A stretch of 34,273 nt of DNA from Nemertoderma westbladi (Eukaryota; Xenacoelomorpha; Nemertodermatida; Nemertodermatidae): contig JAUCBJ010005371.1 of the NCBI GenBank assembly GCA_032718475.1, positions 1 through 34,273 on the forward strand. Reading direction: 5' to 3'. The notes under the pieces are model-generated. The model did not search any database, was not told where the DNA came from, and saw only the letters and a list, made by a program, of their open reading frames with translations. A program made the translations under genes and the position numbers. Shown in pieces: positions 8,561 through 17,952 of the stretch. Numbering within the stretch: position 1 is the stretch's first letter; every line of letters begins with the position of its first letter.

Positions 8561-8885
8561 GTAGGCCTATTACCTGATTACAGTATTAGTGCTGTAGTTT
8601 ATTCCAGTATTGCAGTATTGTTAGGGTTAGTTAAAGCAAACTGTAAATATTCCTATATTTCCTGTAGTACTAGTACCGGTAGGCCTATTACAGTATTAAG
8701 ACAGCACGGTTAAAGACTGCAGAGATACCGGTAGCTGATATAACCTAACTGCCTAAGCTAAGATTTTATTATAGGAAGACCGAAAATAACTTATCTTTTA
8801 TTGGCGCAATTGTAGGACTAATCCCATCACATGCGTACTTTTTAACCGGGTAGTGTACAAATTTAGGAATCGCATAATTTTTCTT
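8561..8885. other. No recognisable gene
   Basis: Non-coding spacer rich in TACAGTATT, TAGGCCTA and ACCGGTA motifs. These short motifs recur in the window and probably reflect dispersed old repeats. Confidence 0.45.
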
Positions 8886-8910
8886 GAAATTAATATCTCA
8901 TATCTCTCCC

Positions 8911-8955
8911 AACCACGTACGCGTTTCGACCTTACTGGGTCTCATCAGCGTGGTG
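8911..8955 (-). ncRNA. Hammerhead ribozyme motif with minimal stem III
   Basis: On the minus strand all invariant core positions are present. CTGATGA is at 8948-8942; stem II is GACC/GGTC (8941-8938 with 8931-8928) with loop CAGTAA; GAA is at 8927-8925; A15.1 and U16.1 (8924, 8919) can pair; H17 is A at 8918. Stem I forms from ACCACG (8954-8949) with CGTGGT (8917-8912), six base pairs. Stem III is only ACGCGT with no loop, so a single copy probably cannot close it; the palindromic ACGCGU could pair between two molecules, as known for small hammerheads that cleave as dimers. Activity is inferred from pattern, not shown. Confidence 0.7.
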
Positions 8956-9017
8956 TCGGATTCGAACCTGGGACCTCGAGGTGGAAGCCGAGACTACAAC
9001 CACTAGGCCACAGGTTC
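8956..9017 (-). repeat. tRNA-like Pol III promoter region
   Basis: Minus strand reads GAACCTGTGGCCTAGTGGTTG (A box), an anticodon-arm-like CTCGGCTTCCACCTCGAG, and GGTTCGAATCC (B box). Acceptor-stem pairing is absent and the 3' side runs straight into the hammerhead, so this is a tRNA-derived SINE head, not a tRNA gene. The loop centre TCC would be glycine-like, but that is weak. Confidence 0.7.
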
Positions 9018-9079
9018 TTGAGATATGGAGTATTAATTTCAAAGCCAGCTGCCATTTTATTAGCACCTGATTTTTGATT

Positions 9080-9217
9080 ATTGATAGTAACAATGTGTTG
9101 GCAAGCTGTATTTTTCTTATCATTCGAGGTAAAGACCCCTAGATCCCTTCCTATAATAAATGTATAATAAGAAACACCTCGAAAAATACAGCTTGCCAAC
9201 ACATTGTTACTATCAAT
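9080..9217. repeat. Foldback: perfect 37-bp inverted repeat with 64-bp spacer
   Basis: 9080-9116 and 9181-9217 are exact reverse complements (core ATTGATAGTAACAATG, GTTGGCAAGCTG). Five further bases (GAGGT/ACCTC) pair after a 9-bp bulge on the left side. It lies between the hammerhead cassette and repeat X. It may be a MITE-like foldback; no target duplication was clear. Confidence 0.8.
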
Positions 9218-9242
9218 CGCCTATTCTAAGCATAACGAAACA

Positions 9243-9425
9243 GCAGTACCGGTACTGTGCGCCTCTACCAACAGACTGGTAAAACAAGGATAGTACTGAT
9301 ACTGCACTGTAGGCGTATGCTGAATAGTTACAGTTCTTTGGTCGCATGGCAACAAGCTTTCTGGGCTGAAATTTCTAGGCTTTCCGAGCTTTCTGGGTTT
9401 TTTTTTATTTTTTGCAGCATGTAGG
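9243..9425 (+). repeat. Repeat X, direct copy
   Basis: Matches the reverse complement of 8396-8560. It ends in a T-rich run and GCAGCAT at the point where the LINE sequence (9421 onward) begins. Confidence 0.65.
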
Positions 9426-9561
9426 TCTAGCATACAGGTCTAGGCCTACCTCCGCAGAAGTTTGACCGGTACTGCTGTACTGCAGTAGGCAATACAGCAA
9501 TACAGAAATATCAGAATTCAGAATATCCCTGTATCCAGCCTAAGTTGAGTCAGTTTTGGCT

Positions 9562-10233
9562 ATGGCCCTCAATGGCTCTGGTTCTGGAGCTGTATCTATG
9601 GGTACGTCACCGAAATCTAACAGTACTGTGAAATCAAAGAGGCAATCGCGAGAGAATCGCCAGTCGGTTGTGGATGAGTCGTTGGATACTGTTGAGGGGG
9701 TTTTGTCTCTCTCCCAGGCGCAGCGTAACAACTTAACTAAACCTCAATTGAAGTCGGCGTTGAACCTCGTGTTGAACTCTACCAGTACTGGCGGGTTAAG
9801 CGTGAGCGGAACCGAGGATGAGTCAGAAGTGGCTATCGACACGTCAGTTGGAAAACAAATTCTGTTGGAATTACGCGAGATTCGACAGCAGCTGCAAATA
9901 GAAAAGCATCACGTCGCCGAGTTGACGGGAAGGATAGATACAGCATTTAGGATCATAAATAAACAACAGCAGTTTATTGAGGAGATTGACAGTAAGGAAC
10001 GAGGGAGGAATTTAATCATTACGGGTTTAGAAGAAACCATGGATGATTGTGCAGCGGTGGATAACTTAATGATGGCGTTGAAATTGGACGAAATACGAGG
10101 TACCATCCCAAATTGGGACATCAAGAGGTTAGGGAAAAACGATGCAAACGCTGGTGGCACCAGTACTGCCGGTAGAAACAATGCAAGAGGGCCGAATAAA
10201 CGCACCCGCCCATTGTTGGTTTTGTTACGCTAA
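9562..10233 (+). CDS. LINE ORF1 protein (RNA-binding), frameshifted at the end
   Basis: Starts at ATG 9562. The N terminus is basic and serine-rich. A likely coiled coil spans about residues 95-145 (LLELREIRQQLQIEKHHV to FIEEIDSKERG), followed by an RRM-like start RNLIITGLEE. This coiled coil plus RRM layout is typical of LINE ORF1 proteins, which bind element RNA as trimers. The annotated frame ends after LLVLLR at 10233, but a neighbouring frame reads PIVGFVTLNDYAKFKK, the expected continuation. A frameshift has therefore occurred just upstream, between about 10150 and 10203, and the continued frame runs in phase into the RT. Confidence 0.75.
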   Translation: MALNGSGSGAVSMGTSPKSNSTVKSKRQSRENRQSVVDESLDTVEGVLSLSQAQRNNLTKPQLKSALNLVLNSTSTGGLSVSGTEDESEVAIDTSVGKQILLELREIRQQLQIEKHHVAELTGRIDTAFRIINKQQQFIEEIDSKERGRNLIITGLEETMDDCAAVDNLMMALKLDEIRGTIPNWDIKRLGKNDANAGGTSTAGRNNARGPNKRTRPLLVLLR

Positions 10234-10271
10234 ATGACTACGCTAAATTTAAAAAACTAAAATTATTTATT

Positions 10272-11660
10272 TTGTTTGTGGATTTTTCCAAAGCGTATGA
10301 TAAGGTGCCAAGGATGAAACTTTTAGACAGATTAAGGAAGGCAGGCTGTGGAAGAATTATGTTGTTAGCAATATTTTCAATTTATAAATGTACAAAAAGT
10401 ATTTTAAAGTCAGCTGTAGTTATTACAGCAACTGGTGTACGCCAGGGTGCATCTACGAGTGTTGTGCTTTTTTGTTTTTATATAGACACGTTGGTCAAAA
10501 TGGTAATGTCATCAGTTTCATCTGATGGTTTTTTGGGTTTATTACATATAATGTTATTGATGGATGATACAATTATTTTGTCCACAAACCGCGACTTGTT
10601 ATTATGTAAACTACGTGCTTTAATTTCCTTTTGCAATGATACTGGGATGGTACTTAATTTGAAAAAAACAAAGTTTTTTGTAATAAATGGTACGACAAGT
10701 GACAAAGTACCATTACATGTTGATGATATTATTGTAAAACATTGTGTAGAGTACATATATTTAGGCTCCATTTTTACTGAAGACGGTAAATTTAATACCG
10801 TATTTAATTTACATAAAATTAAATGCGAACAAGTTGTTAATAAATTTTCTATATTTTGTGCTAAAAATACAGCGTTACCATTTGTACTAAAGAAACAAGT
10901 TTTTGAGGCTGGGGTTGCTTCTGTGCTACTATATGGGTGCGAAGGTTGGCTAACAACCAACATTCGAGCTTTAGAGATATTTTATGGTCGGATGGTTAAA
11001 ACTCTCCTAGGAGTTAGAGAGCAGACACCAACCAATCTTTGTCTCATTGAAGCAGGCATGCCAGCTATAGAAACTCGTATTTTACGGTGCCGTAAACGAT
11101 TTTTGTTGAAGGCAGCAGAATCTTTACCTGCAGATTGCCCTTTTCAGTTAGCTTTAAACTTATGTAAAGGTGCTGACACACCTGGTTCTAGAATGATAAA
11201 AGATGCATTATGTTGGCATGAACCTGGTGTATTTAATAGTAATATTGTTAATAATGTTTGTAATAAACCAGAAACTGCAACCAAATTTTTCACTTATAGA
11301 ACAATTTTAAATCCATCGTTATCGTGTCATCCTATTTATAATTTGAAATCTCCTCTGGTGCCTGATTATTTACGCTTATCCTTTTCAAGATGTCGGTTGA
11401 TGTCTCATAACTTGCTGATTGAGAAAGGTAGATGGCAGCGCATACCCCGCGAAAGCAGGGTTTGTAGCTGTGATAATGTGTCTATCCAAGATGAGACACA
11501 TGTATTACTCAATTGCAGGTTAACGGCAACCATCCGAGATTGTTTCCCAAATATTAATTTCGCAACGTTTGGTAATATAAATGAGCTTTTTGATATAAAC
11601 TTAACAGAAATCTACTCAGTATGTAAATACATAGATTTAGTACTAGCATTGTATAAGTAA
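10272..11660 (+). pseudogene. LINE reverse transcriptase, N-terminally deleted
   Basis: Opens in RT block FVDFSKAYDKVPRMKLLDRL and continues GVRQGASTSVVLF. The catalytic box is LLMDDTIIL, in which the aspartates are kept but the usual Y/F-A before them is L-M. The thumb has SVLLYGCEGWL. The C-terminal cysteine-histidine motif is CSCDNVSIQDETHVLLNC (near residues 395-412). The protein is about 460 residues, against 900 or more for an intact ORF2. The endonuclease and early RT are missing, and the frame is contiguous upstream with ORF1 tail sequence (10203-10271). Likely of the CR1/jockey-type assemblage; the clade is not certain. Confidence 0.8.
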
Positions 11661-11821
11661 ATTTAATAATTATTTAATTTATTAGGTTCGTGAGATTATA
11701 GAGTAATATTTTGATTATATCTGGACAGTTATTTTTTTTTGTTTTTGTGATTTCGTGTGTAGTTCAAGTTTTGTGCACTATATAAATCATTAATTGTCAA
11801 TAAATTCTATCTATCTATCTA
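11661..11821 (+). repeat. LINE 3' UTR and (TCTA)n tail
   Basis: AT-rich sequence ending TTGTCAATAAATTCTA then repeated CTAT units. AATAAA near 11800 may be the polyadenylation signal. Tandem short-repeat tails are typical of several LINE clades. R1 begins immediately after. Confidence 0.7.
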
Positions 11822-12058
11822 GGTAAAATTTTATGATGATCAATTTTTTCACTGTTTTCCGGAAGGTTTTATAGTGTTTTTATAGTGTTTTCCCTATGTT
11901 TTACGGTGATTACTTAAGGTGTGCTATGCGGGGAGTACATTTAGGATTGCCAATTCTGAGAAGTACATGTGTTAAATTTCCTGCTGATCATTATTTTCAC
12001 TGTTTTCCGGGTGTTTTACTGTTTTACTAGTGTTTTCATAATTTAGAACTATCCACCA
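11822..12058 (+). repeat. Interspersed repeat R1, copy 2 (uninterrupted)
   Basis: Matches the two halves of R1 copy 1 (8395-8374 joined to 3156-2905, minus). At the site where the Gypsy sits in copy 1, this copy reads ATGATGATCAATTTT without interruption, so it is a paralogous empty site. Confidence 0.85.
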
Positions 12059-12215
12059 AGCTGCTGCAAAGCCACAAAATTTAGTGGTTATTTCTCATAG
12101 ATAGAATCCCTCAAACAATAGGTTTAACACGTCGGTGAAAGTACTTGGCCCTAACAATATTTATGTCCTCTTTCAGATGAGGGAAAATAAAAAAAGTAAT
12201 AGCTCCAGTAGTTTT

Positions 12216-13845
12216 CGACCCTAAACTCAGAATTATTGCCAGGACCCAACTTACTCCACTCGCTTTGGGAATACTACTACGACTCCGGCAGTATTCCATC
12301 GCCTTTGCATCTGATATTGAAGGCATGTTTCTACAGGTGAAAGCGTTGCAATGAGACCGATATAGCTTATGGTTCTTATGGTGGCCTGATGGTGATTTCG
12401 ACAAAGAACCGGTAGAGTACTGGATGCCTATCCAGGCCTTCGGTATTATCTCTAATCCATCAAATGCTTGCTCGATAGTGTGTACCACTGCTGACGAAAA
12501 TCGAGACGCCTTCCCCAAAGCAGTCATCGATAACATCAAATGTAACATCTACATGGACGACAACCTCAAATCCCTGCCTACGGTAGAAGAAGCAATCGAG
12601 GTTGCCAAGGGAACGGTAAAGTGTCTTCAACGTGGTGGATTCTGGTTAACTACATTCACCAGCAACTCCCATGAGTTTCTGGAGGCGATCCCAGAAAAAG
12701 AACAAGGTGCTAAAGATCTCGACCTCATTAAAGACGACCTTCTCGAAACTAAAACACTCAGATTGAAGTGGGATACAGAGAGGGATATTTTGTTCTTTCA
12801 ATTAAAACAACACGATAATCATGTTCGAACTAAGAGGATTTGCCTGAGTATTCTGAGCACATCTTTCGATCTGTTAGGATTTATTAGTCCTGTAATCCTG
12901 GTTGCTCGGAGTCTAGTCCAACAAATGTGGCTTGAAAACCACTCTTGGGATGATCCACTTAAGGGAGAACTGATAAAGAAGTGGATGAAGTGGGAAGACT
13001 CTTTACCAGCTATTGAAGACTTTAGGATTTCCATCTCGTATTTCGGTCACGTTCTCCCCACTTATTCCTATCAACTCCATGTCTTTGGAGATGCCAGCGA
13101 TATTGGAATAGGTATAGTAGCCTTTTTGAGGGTCGAAACTTCGGAAGGAATTAAAGTTTCATTGGCCGCCTCAAAGGCTTCGATAAACAACAAACTACAG
13201 GTCCCTAGAGTGCAGTTAAAAGCGGCATTAAACGCTACCGCCATCGGCAGGAACATAATGGAACAGATAGAATATCCGTAGGATAAATCTGTTTATTGGA
13301 CAGATGCATTACACATTCAGGAATATTTGACTAACGAAGTCTGCCAGTTCAGCGACTTTGTCACCAACCGAGTAGCTGTTATACTTAAGTTGGACTAATA
13401 GAGACCAATGGAGACATTGCCCTGGAACCATTAATCTAGCCGACATCGCCTCCAGAAGAGCTACACCTAAAGAACTGATGGATATGCCAGATTGGTTAGG
13501 TGGCCCTGACTTCCTAAGTAAAGAGGTGGAGGAATGCCTCCCCCCCCCCCCCCCCCCATCTTACAACGGTTGAGATCAGACAAGCCAAGGGAGCGGAGAC
13601 TGTTAAAACAAAGACCCGGATGAGTAAATCCAAACTGTTCAAACCAGCGATAGATCTGTCAGTCCTGCATACTGCTGATGACGATAATAAAGATCCTAAG
13701 CGAGTCTCTGGTTAGGCGGTTGTTTATATTCAAGAGCGAGATTGGAAGACTGGTATACCAGATGTCTCTGAAGGACTCTCTCCTATTATTCAGAGAGTGA
13801 TGGTGTATTATAGTTCTTGGAATAGGCTTTGTAAAGCCATAACTT
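12216..13845 (+). pseudogene. BEL/Pao retroelement fragment: RT and RNase H, broken
   Basis: Homology to the longer copy at 22340-26891 starts around 12216 inside RT. In-frame TGA occurs near 12352. The longest open part, 12424-13281, has the catalytic IYMDDNL (D45, D46 of that frame), the Pao-type connection SLVQQMWLENHSWDDPL and the RNase H start LHVFGDASDIGIGIV. A TAG at 13279-13281 breaks RNase H, and further frameshifts and a C-run (13538-13557) follow. The last part (about 13680-13845) resembles the linker before integrase (YYSSWNRLCKA). Gag, protease, integrase and LTRs are absent. Confidence 0.85.
13538..13557 (+). repeat. Poly(C) tract
   Basis: About 20 consecutive C within the BEL relic. 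The sister copy has only a short run of C here, so this is a local slippage expansion that also shifts the frame. Confidence 0.9.
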
Positions 13846-13851
13846 TTGATG

Positions 13852-14268
13852 ATGGCTCCACCTACTGGCTCCAGACCAGAAGTCGAGGATATCCTGCCAA
13901 GTACCTAACTGATCTAGACTTTGCTGATGACATAGGAGTACTCTCAGAATCACTAAAGGTAGCCCAACAGCTCCTCATCTCATTAGAACAGGCTGCTTTT
14001 AGTGTTGGTCTTTTTATTAACTCCAGAAAGAGCAAAATTTTGGCAGTTTTTTGAAAGTCCTCAGCAAGTCTCTGATCAGATGAGCATAAGCTCAAAGGAT
14101 GGTATACTTGAGCATGTAGACGACACTGGCCTTGAAGATGCGGATGATCTAGCAAAGTCATGGGTGATAGGGAGTTGTGGCGGCGCAATTTTGTCGACAA
14201 GCCAGCACAGCATCCTTGAAAATGCAGCTGCAATGCAGCATGCCGATCCTAGTAGTAGTAGAGAATGC
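13852..14268 (+). pseudogene. LINE RT fragment with 481-bp internal deletion (family of 29 kb)
   Basis: Closely matches 29266-30070. It keeps the RT segment TDLDFADDIGVLSESLKVA and then NSRKSKILAVF, but jumps from the position equal to 29493 to that equal to 29975, joining at shared GAC. The remainder is the ORF C-terminal tail (GLEDADDLAKSWV) and the GCAGCTGCAATGCAGC 3' sequence, ending near a TAG-repeat tract at 14253-14262. Compared with the 29-kb copy it retains 41 bp more in the RT region. Non-functional. Confidence 0.8.
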
Positions 14269-14283
14269 TATGCCGGTGTACAA

Positions 14284-14329
14284 GGCTGAGATAACTCCCT
14301 CTTGAAATGACTCCCCAGTTATCTCAGCC
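14284..14329. repeat. Perfect 13-bp inverted repeat, 20-nt loop
   Basis: GGCTGAGATAACT (14284-14296) and AGTTATCTCAGCC (14317-14329) flank a 20-nt loop. It lies between two tail-to-tail LINE fragments, and GGCTGAG recurs just beyond. Possibly the end of an inserted small element. Confidence 0.7.
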
Positions 14330-14389
14330 TAGGCTGAGAACACTCCCCTTAGACTGAGCCGGCTTAGCAACAAAACTGTGCTGCCACGA

Positions 14390-14990
14390 TGCAATCCTCA
14401 ATCGACATGCTGCAATGCAGCATGCATTAAGAATGCTAGGCCGGCTTATCGAATAAATTGCGCCGCTGCCACCCCCTACCCCCATGATTTTCGCAAAATT
14501 ATCCGCATCTTCAAGGTTACGGTCCTTTAAGAAACGTCTCAAGAAAGTCATGGTCTTCTCACCACGATTATTCTATCCATGAGGCTGCCAAAACAAAAAA
14601 ATATACAGGCTGGTCCTCACAGCAAAAGCAATGACCTGTGAAGCGGATGCGACTCTGTTAAAGGTAAAACTTTTGGGTACCAATCTATTGAAAGTCAAAT
14701 GTTGTATGGATTCTGATTGGACATTGTACTTGACAGAGTCAACCCGATGTAGCATTCTTGTGTATGTGCCATCCAGAGATTTATAGTTTATTATTGGTGT
14801 TATGTGTTATGTTTGCCGACTTTGCAAAAGCTGTGCGCAACAAAAAGTTGTAATACAGAGATTTGGTGTCCTCACCTCGGCAGTTAGAGCCTAGCATGGA
14901 TTCCCATATTGCTCTAAGTAATAGAACCTTATGTTTCCGTACCTGACTTCCGGATCCATGATTCAATGTAACAGAAAATTCAATGGCTTT
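14390..14990 (-). pseudogene. LINE RT C-terminal fragment, minus orientation
   Basis: Minus strand matches the 29.5-30.07-kb LINE: CCGGAAGTCAGGT, GAATCCATGCTAGGCTCTAA, AGGACACCAAATCTCTG, AAGAATGCTACATCGGGTT, then the tail LEDADNFAKIMG and CCGGCCTAGCATTCTTAA. It carries many frameshifts and a duplicated or rearranged section near 14760-14880. Its 3' end faces that of 13852-14268, so the two copies are tail to tail. Confidence 0.75.
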
Positions 14991-17005
14991 CATTGGGATT
15001 AGTTTTACAAAGAAAAATATAAATGCTATCTCAGATGCGCAACTCTCTGATGGCCCCTGGTTCGAAATTTAAATCATGTTTTGTATCGAATTGTCAATTA
15101 CCTCGTAACGAATCCAACTCTATAGTAAATAGGTTAATGGATTAAGACATGCCACCAAAGAATGTGGGACAGGTATGGCTGATTTATTGATCAAATGGGT
15201 TCGAAGCAAATGTTCCGCAAACCTTCTCGAGCGTTAAGTGGACTCACAACTCAAGCCCTCCTTCCCTCTCCGTAGGTGGACAATAAACAGAGTTGGGCGC
15301 CTTTGGCTAGCTATCCCTACAACATGCAGCATCCCAGAGTGCTGCACTAGGGCGTTTTCTTATTCTATCTATAATGAAGGGAGCAGGTCATTGCTAATGC
15401 AAGAACCTTCCACGAATAATAAAGGTGGTCGACCTTCAAAATTACACATATAACCGCAAGAATACAACTTACTATGATTAAAGATTATCGAAATGGTCAA
15501 AAATTAAGTCAATTATGTCACTGTATGACCAACACCACTGAGGCGAGGGGAGCAGAAAGGGGTGGTGTTGGATTAGGTTTATGATGAGTTAAGGATAATT
15601 TTATTATAATTAGGGAAGTGCAAGCAAGATATGGGTTCGATTGATAGAAATATCATTCATTAAAGTTAATAAACAATCTCTTTACAATTGGGTGACAAGA
15701 GATAATGATTGTTGACGTAGAAGTATGATAGTTATCTGCAATTTGTTTTAAATCTTACCGCAAGATCTTTTATTCTATTAGCTAATATCTAAACAAACGC
15801 CTTGAATCAACAATCTTATCACCATCAACAATTGATTGATTCGATCCGACGATCGGAGTTGTTGGTATTTGAATAATAAATGTATGTTGTAGAAACACAA
15901 GAACGAGGAAATCACGAACATTTATTGAGAAACTGTAACTGCGAACATAACCAGCAGTTACTATAAGTTATAGCTCAATGTAGAGTAACCCGACCCTTTT
16001 AGCTAATGCTGAATCACACAACCATTGTTTGACCACAATCTATTTATGCGGTCTGTGTTGAAATTATAAACATGAACAAACTAACGAATGAATTACAGTA
16101 TATATAGTTATGGGTACAGTATAATATATAAATGAAATAAGAATATTATAATGAGACTACTATCTACAGATATAAAATTCTAAAAATCTACAAAGTAACA
16201 TTTAAAATTTACTACGTCAGTTTTTCGTAATTTATTTTAAACAAGCAAATATATTTATTCGAAATTTAAAAAAATATTTGATGAAAAATGTAATAATGGA
16301 ATTTGAGATTTGTAATTTGACCAAACAGTAAAATCATTCCATGGCTTATAAGTCCGAGCAAGAAGCAAATATCGTACAACAACATACTTGCAAGACTGCA
16401 TATTAAATTGAAATCAAGTTCCGAATAAAATTATTTTAACAAAAATAATACAATTGATATTTAATGGCATAGGCCTATCTGCAATAAGGGTAAGGCATAT
16501 TAATTAATAATAGAGTTAATATTATCTTTAATGATATATGTATGTAAGCTCACACTACAGCAGCACTCCAAATTATAGTGTGAGTCTTTATAAACAAGAT
16601 AATACGTAAATAGTACGTACACAGCACCAATCTTCAAAATTTTCTTGTACCTGTACAAAATACATACACATGTTAGTTATCCTGTGTAATAATAATATTT
16701 ATCGGATATCACACAAAAAGCAATTAATGTTTAACCTCTAGAATAAATTGTTTTGTTTATTGGATTGCAAAGCTACGCAATATGAAAAAGTCGCCCGCAA
16801 ATTACAGCGAAAAAAAAAATATAAAGAAAAAATACACATTACACATTACAATGAAAAACTAACATATAAATGTTCTAAAACCAGAGTAGGACCTATAATA
16901 TTTAATCAAAGTCTATACATCTTTGTATACCTTTGCCGTTTAGATATATTAAACTAAATATTATATTTTAAGGACATATAATAAATAATTAGAATTAATA
17001 TATGT
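14991..17005. other. AT-rich non-coding region
   Basis: Two kb without a credible gene. Short open frames at 15238-15453 and 16748-16957 lack recognisable content. A 9-bp-stem hairpin (CTCACACTA/TAGTGTGAG) lies at 16549-16584. Simple A/T-rich stretches dominate. Confidence 0.5.
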
Positions 17006-17952
17006 ATACACCATGACCCGTAATATAGTGTCATTTTCTGATAACGCGCACCCACCCCCCCCCCCCCCCCCCACCCCTCCTCAACTTTTTCGACAAATCT
17101 TTATCATATTGCTTGAAATTTGAAACACAACTAGTTCCACTCACCGTCGATGACCCCGTGAAGCCGGAATTTTCGATTTTGCGTTGAAATTTTTTTTATA
17201 AGTGTTTTGAAAAAGTATCTATTGCGAAATCGCACATTCGTAGACATTCTTCACATTAGTCATAGTGATCATAATGATGTCATAATGAAATAATTTTCAT
17301 ATCATTAAAAAGCGTGCGTTGCAATGATTCCAAATATGTAAAAATATCTGAATTTGGTTGAGAAACAACTGAGATATAGGCTTTCAATGATTGCAATAAG
17401 TATCGTTCGCTGCAGGCCATTTATTCTATTTAATAAATAAACCCAAATTCTAGAATGTGTTATATATTTTATAAGTTGGTTGGCAACAGCGGTATTCCTA
17501 TCCAATATATTTATTACGTAGCTATTCATACTTAAACAAAATGTTCCAGAACATCGTGTATTTATTAAATAGAATAAATGGCCTTCAGCAAACGATACTT
17601 CTTGCAATCTTTGAAAGCCTACATATATCTCAGTTGTTTCTCAACGAAATTCAGATATTGTTACATTATTTCGAATCCTTGCAAGGCAAGCTTTTTAATG
17701 ATATTAAAAAATTACGACTAATGTGAAGAATGACCACGATACGGAGGGTGCGATTTCGCAAAAGACACTTTTTTAAAACGCTTATAAAAACAATTTAAAG
17801 GCTAAATCGAAAATTCCGGCTTCATGGGGTCATCGACGTGAGTAGAACTAGTTCTGTTTCAAATTTTAAGCAATATAATAAAGATTTGTAGAAAAGGTTG
17901 AGGGGGGTCCGTATCATCAGAAAATGGCACTATATTACGGGACTTGGTGTAT
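17006..17952. mobile_element. Long foldback element, about 440-bp inverted arms
   Basis: The left arm (about 17006-17450) is the reverse complement of the right arm (about 17538-17952) over nearly its whole length. Shared blocks include CCCGTAATATAGTG, AAGCCGGAATTTTCGAT, GCGAAATCGCAC, ATATCATTAAAAAGC, GAGAAACAACTGAGATAT and ATTTATTCTATTTAATAAAT. The outer ends read TACACCA...TGGTGTA, compatible with a TA target duplication as for Tc1/mariner-type elements, but that is inference. The loop is about 90 bp. There is no transposase. A poly(C) run (17050-17072) is present only in the left arm. Confidence 0.8.

Larger units (their letters stand above)
8886..9040 (-). mobile_element. Compact cassette: tRNA-like head plus hammerhead motif between inverted ends
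   Basis: A 155-bp unit bounded by 21-bp imperfect inverted ends (8886-8906 and 9020-9040, 18 of 21 matching). The minus strand holds a tRNA-like sequence (9017-8956) with A box GTGGCCTAGTGGTT and B box GGTTCGAATCC, followed immediately by the hammerhead core at 8955-8911. A Pol III transcript starting at the tRNA-like end would contain the ribozyme motif. The arrangement resembles the schistosome SINE-like hammerhead elements and short retrozyme-like elements. No protein is encoded, so mobility would be supplied in trans. Confidence 0.65.
9421..11821 (+). mobile_element. Internally deleted LINE with ORF1 fused to RT
   Basis: A non-LTR retrotransposon of about 2.4 kb: a short 5' UTR, ORF1 (9562-10233), RT/C-terminal region (10272-11660), 3' UTR and a (TCTA)n tail at 11807-11821. 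The endonuclease and the N-terminal RT blocks are absent, so over 1 kb is missing between ORF1 and RT. It sits exactly between X and R1, which are adjacent in the other copy (8396-8374), so this is where it inserted. It cannot transpose by itself. Confidence 0.8.

Noticed and set aside
8956-9017. Functional tRNA-Gly gene
   Set aside because: The 3' acceptor strand is replaced by the hammerhead motif; stems are imperfect.
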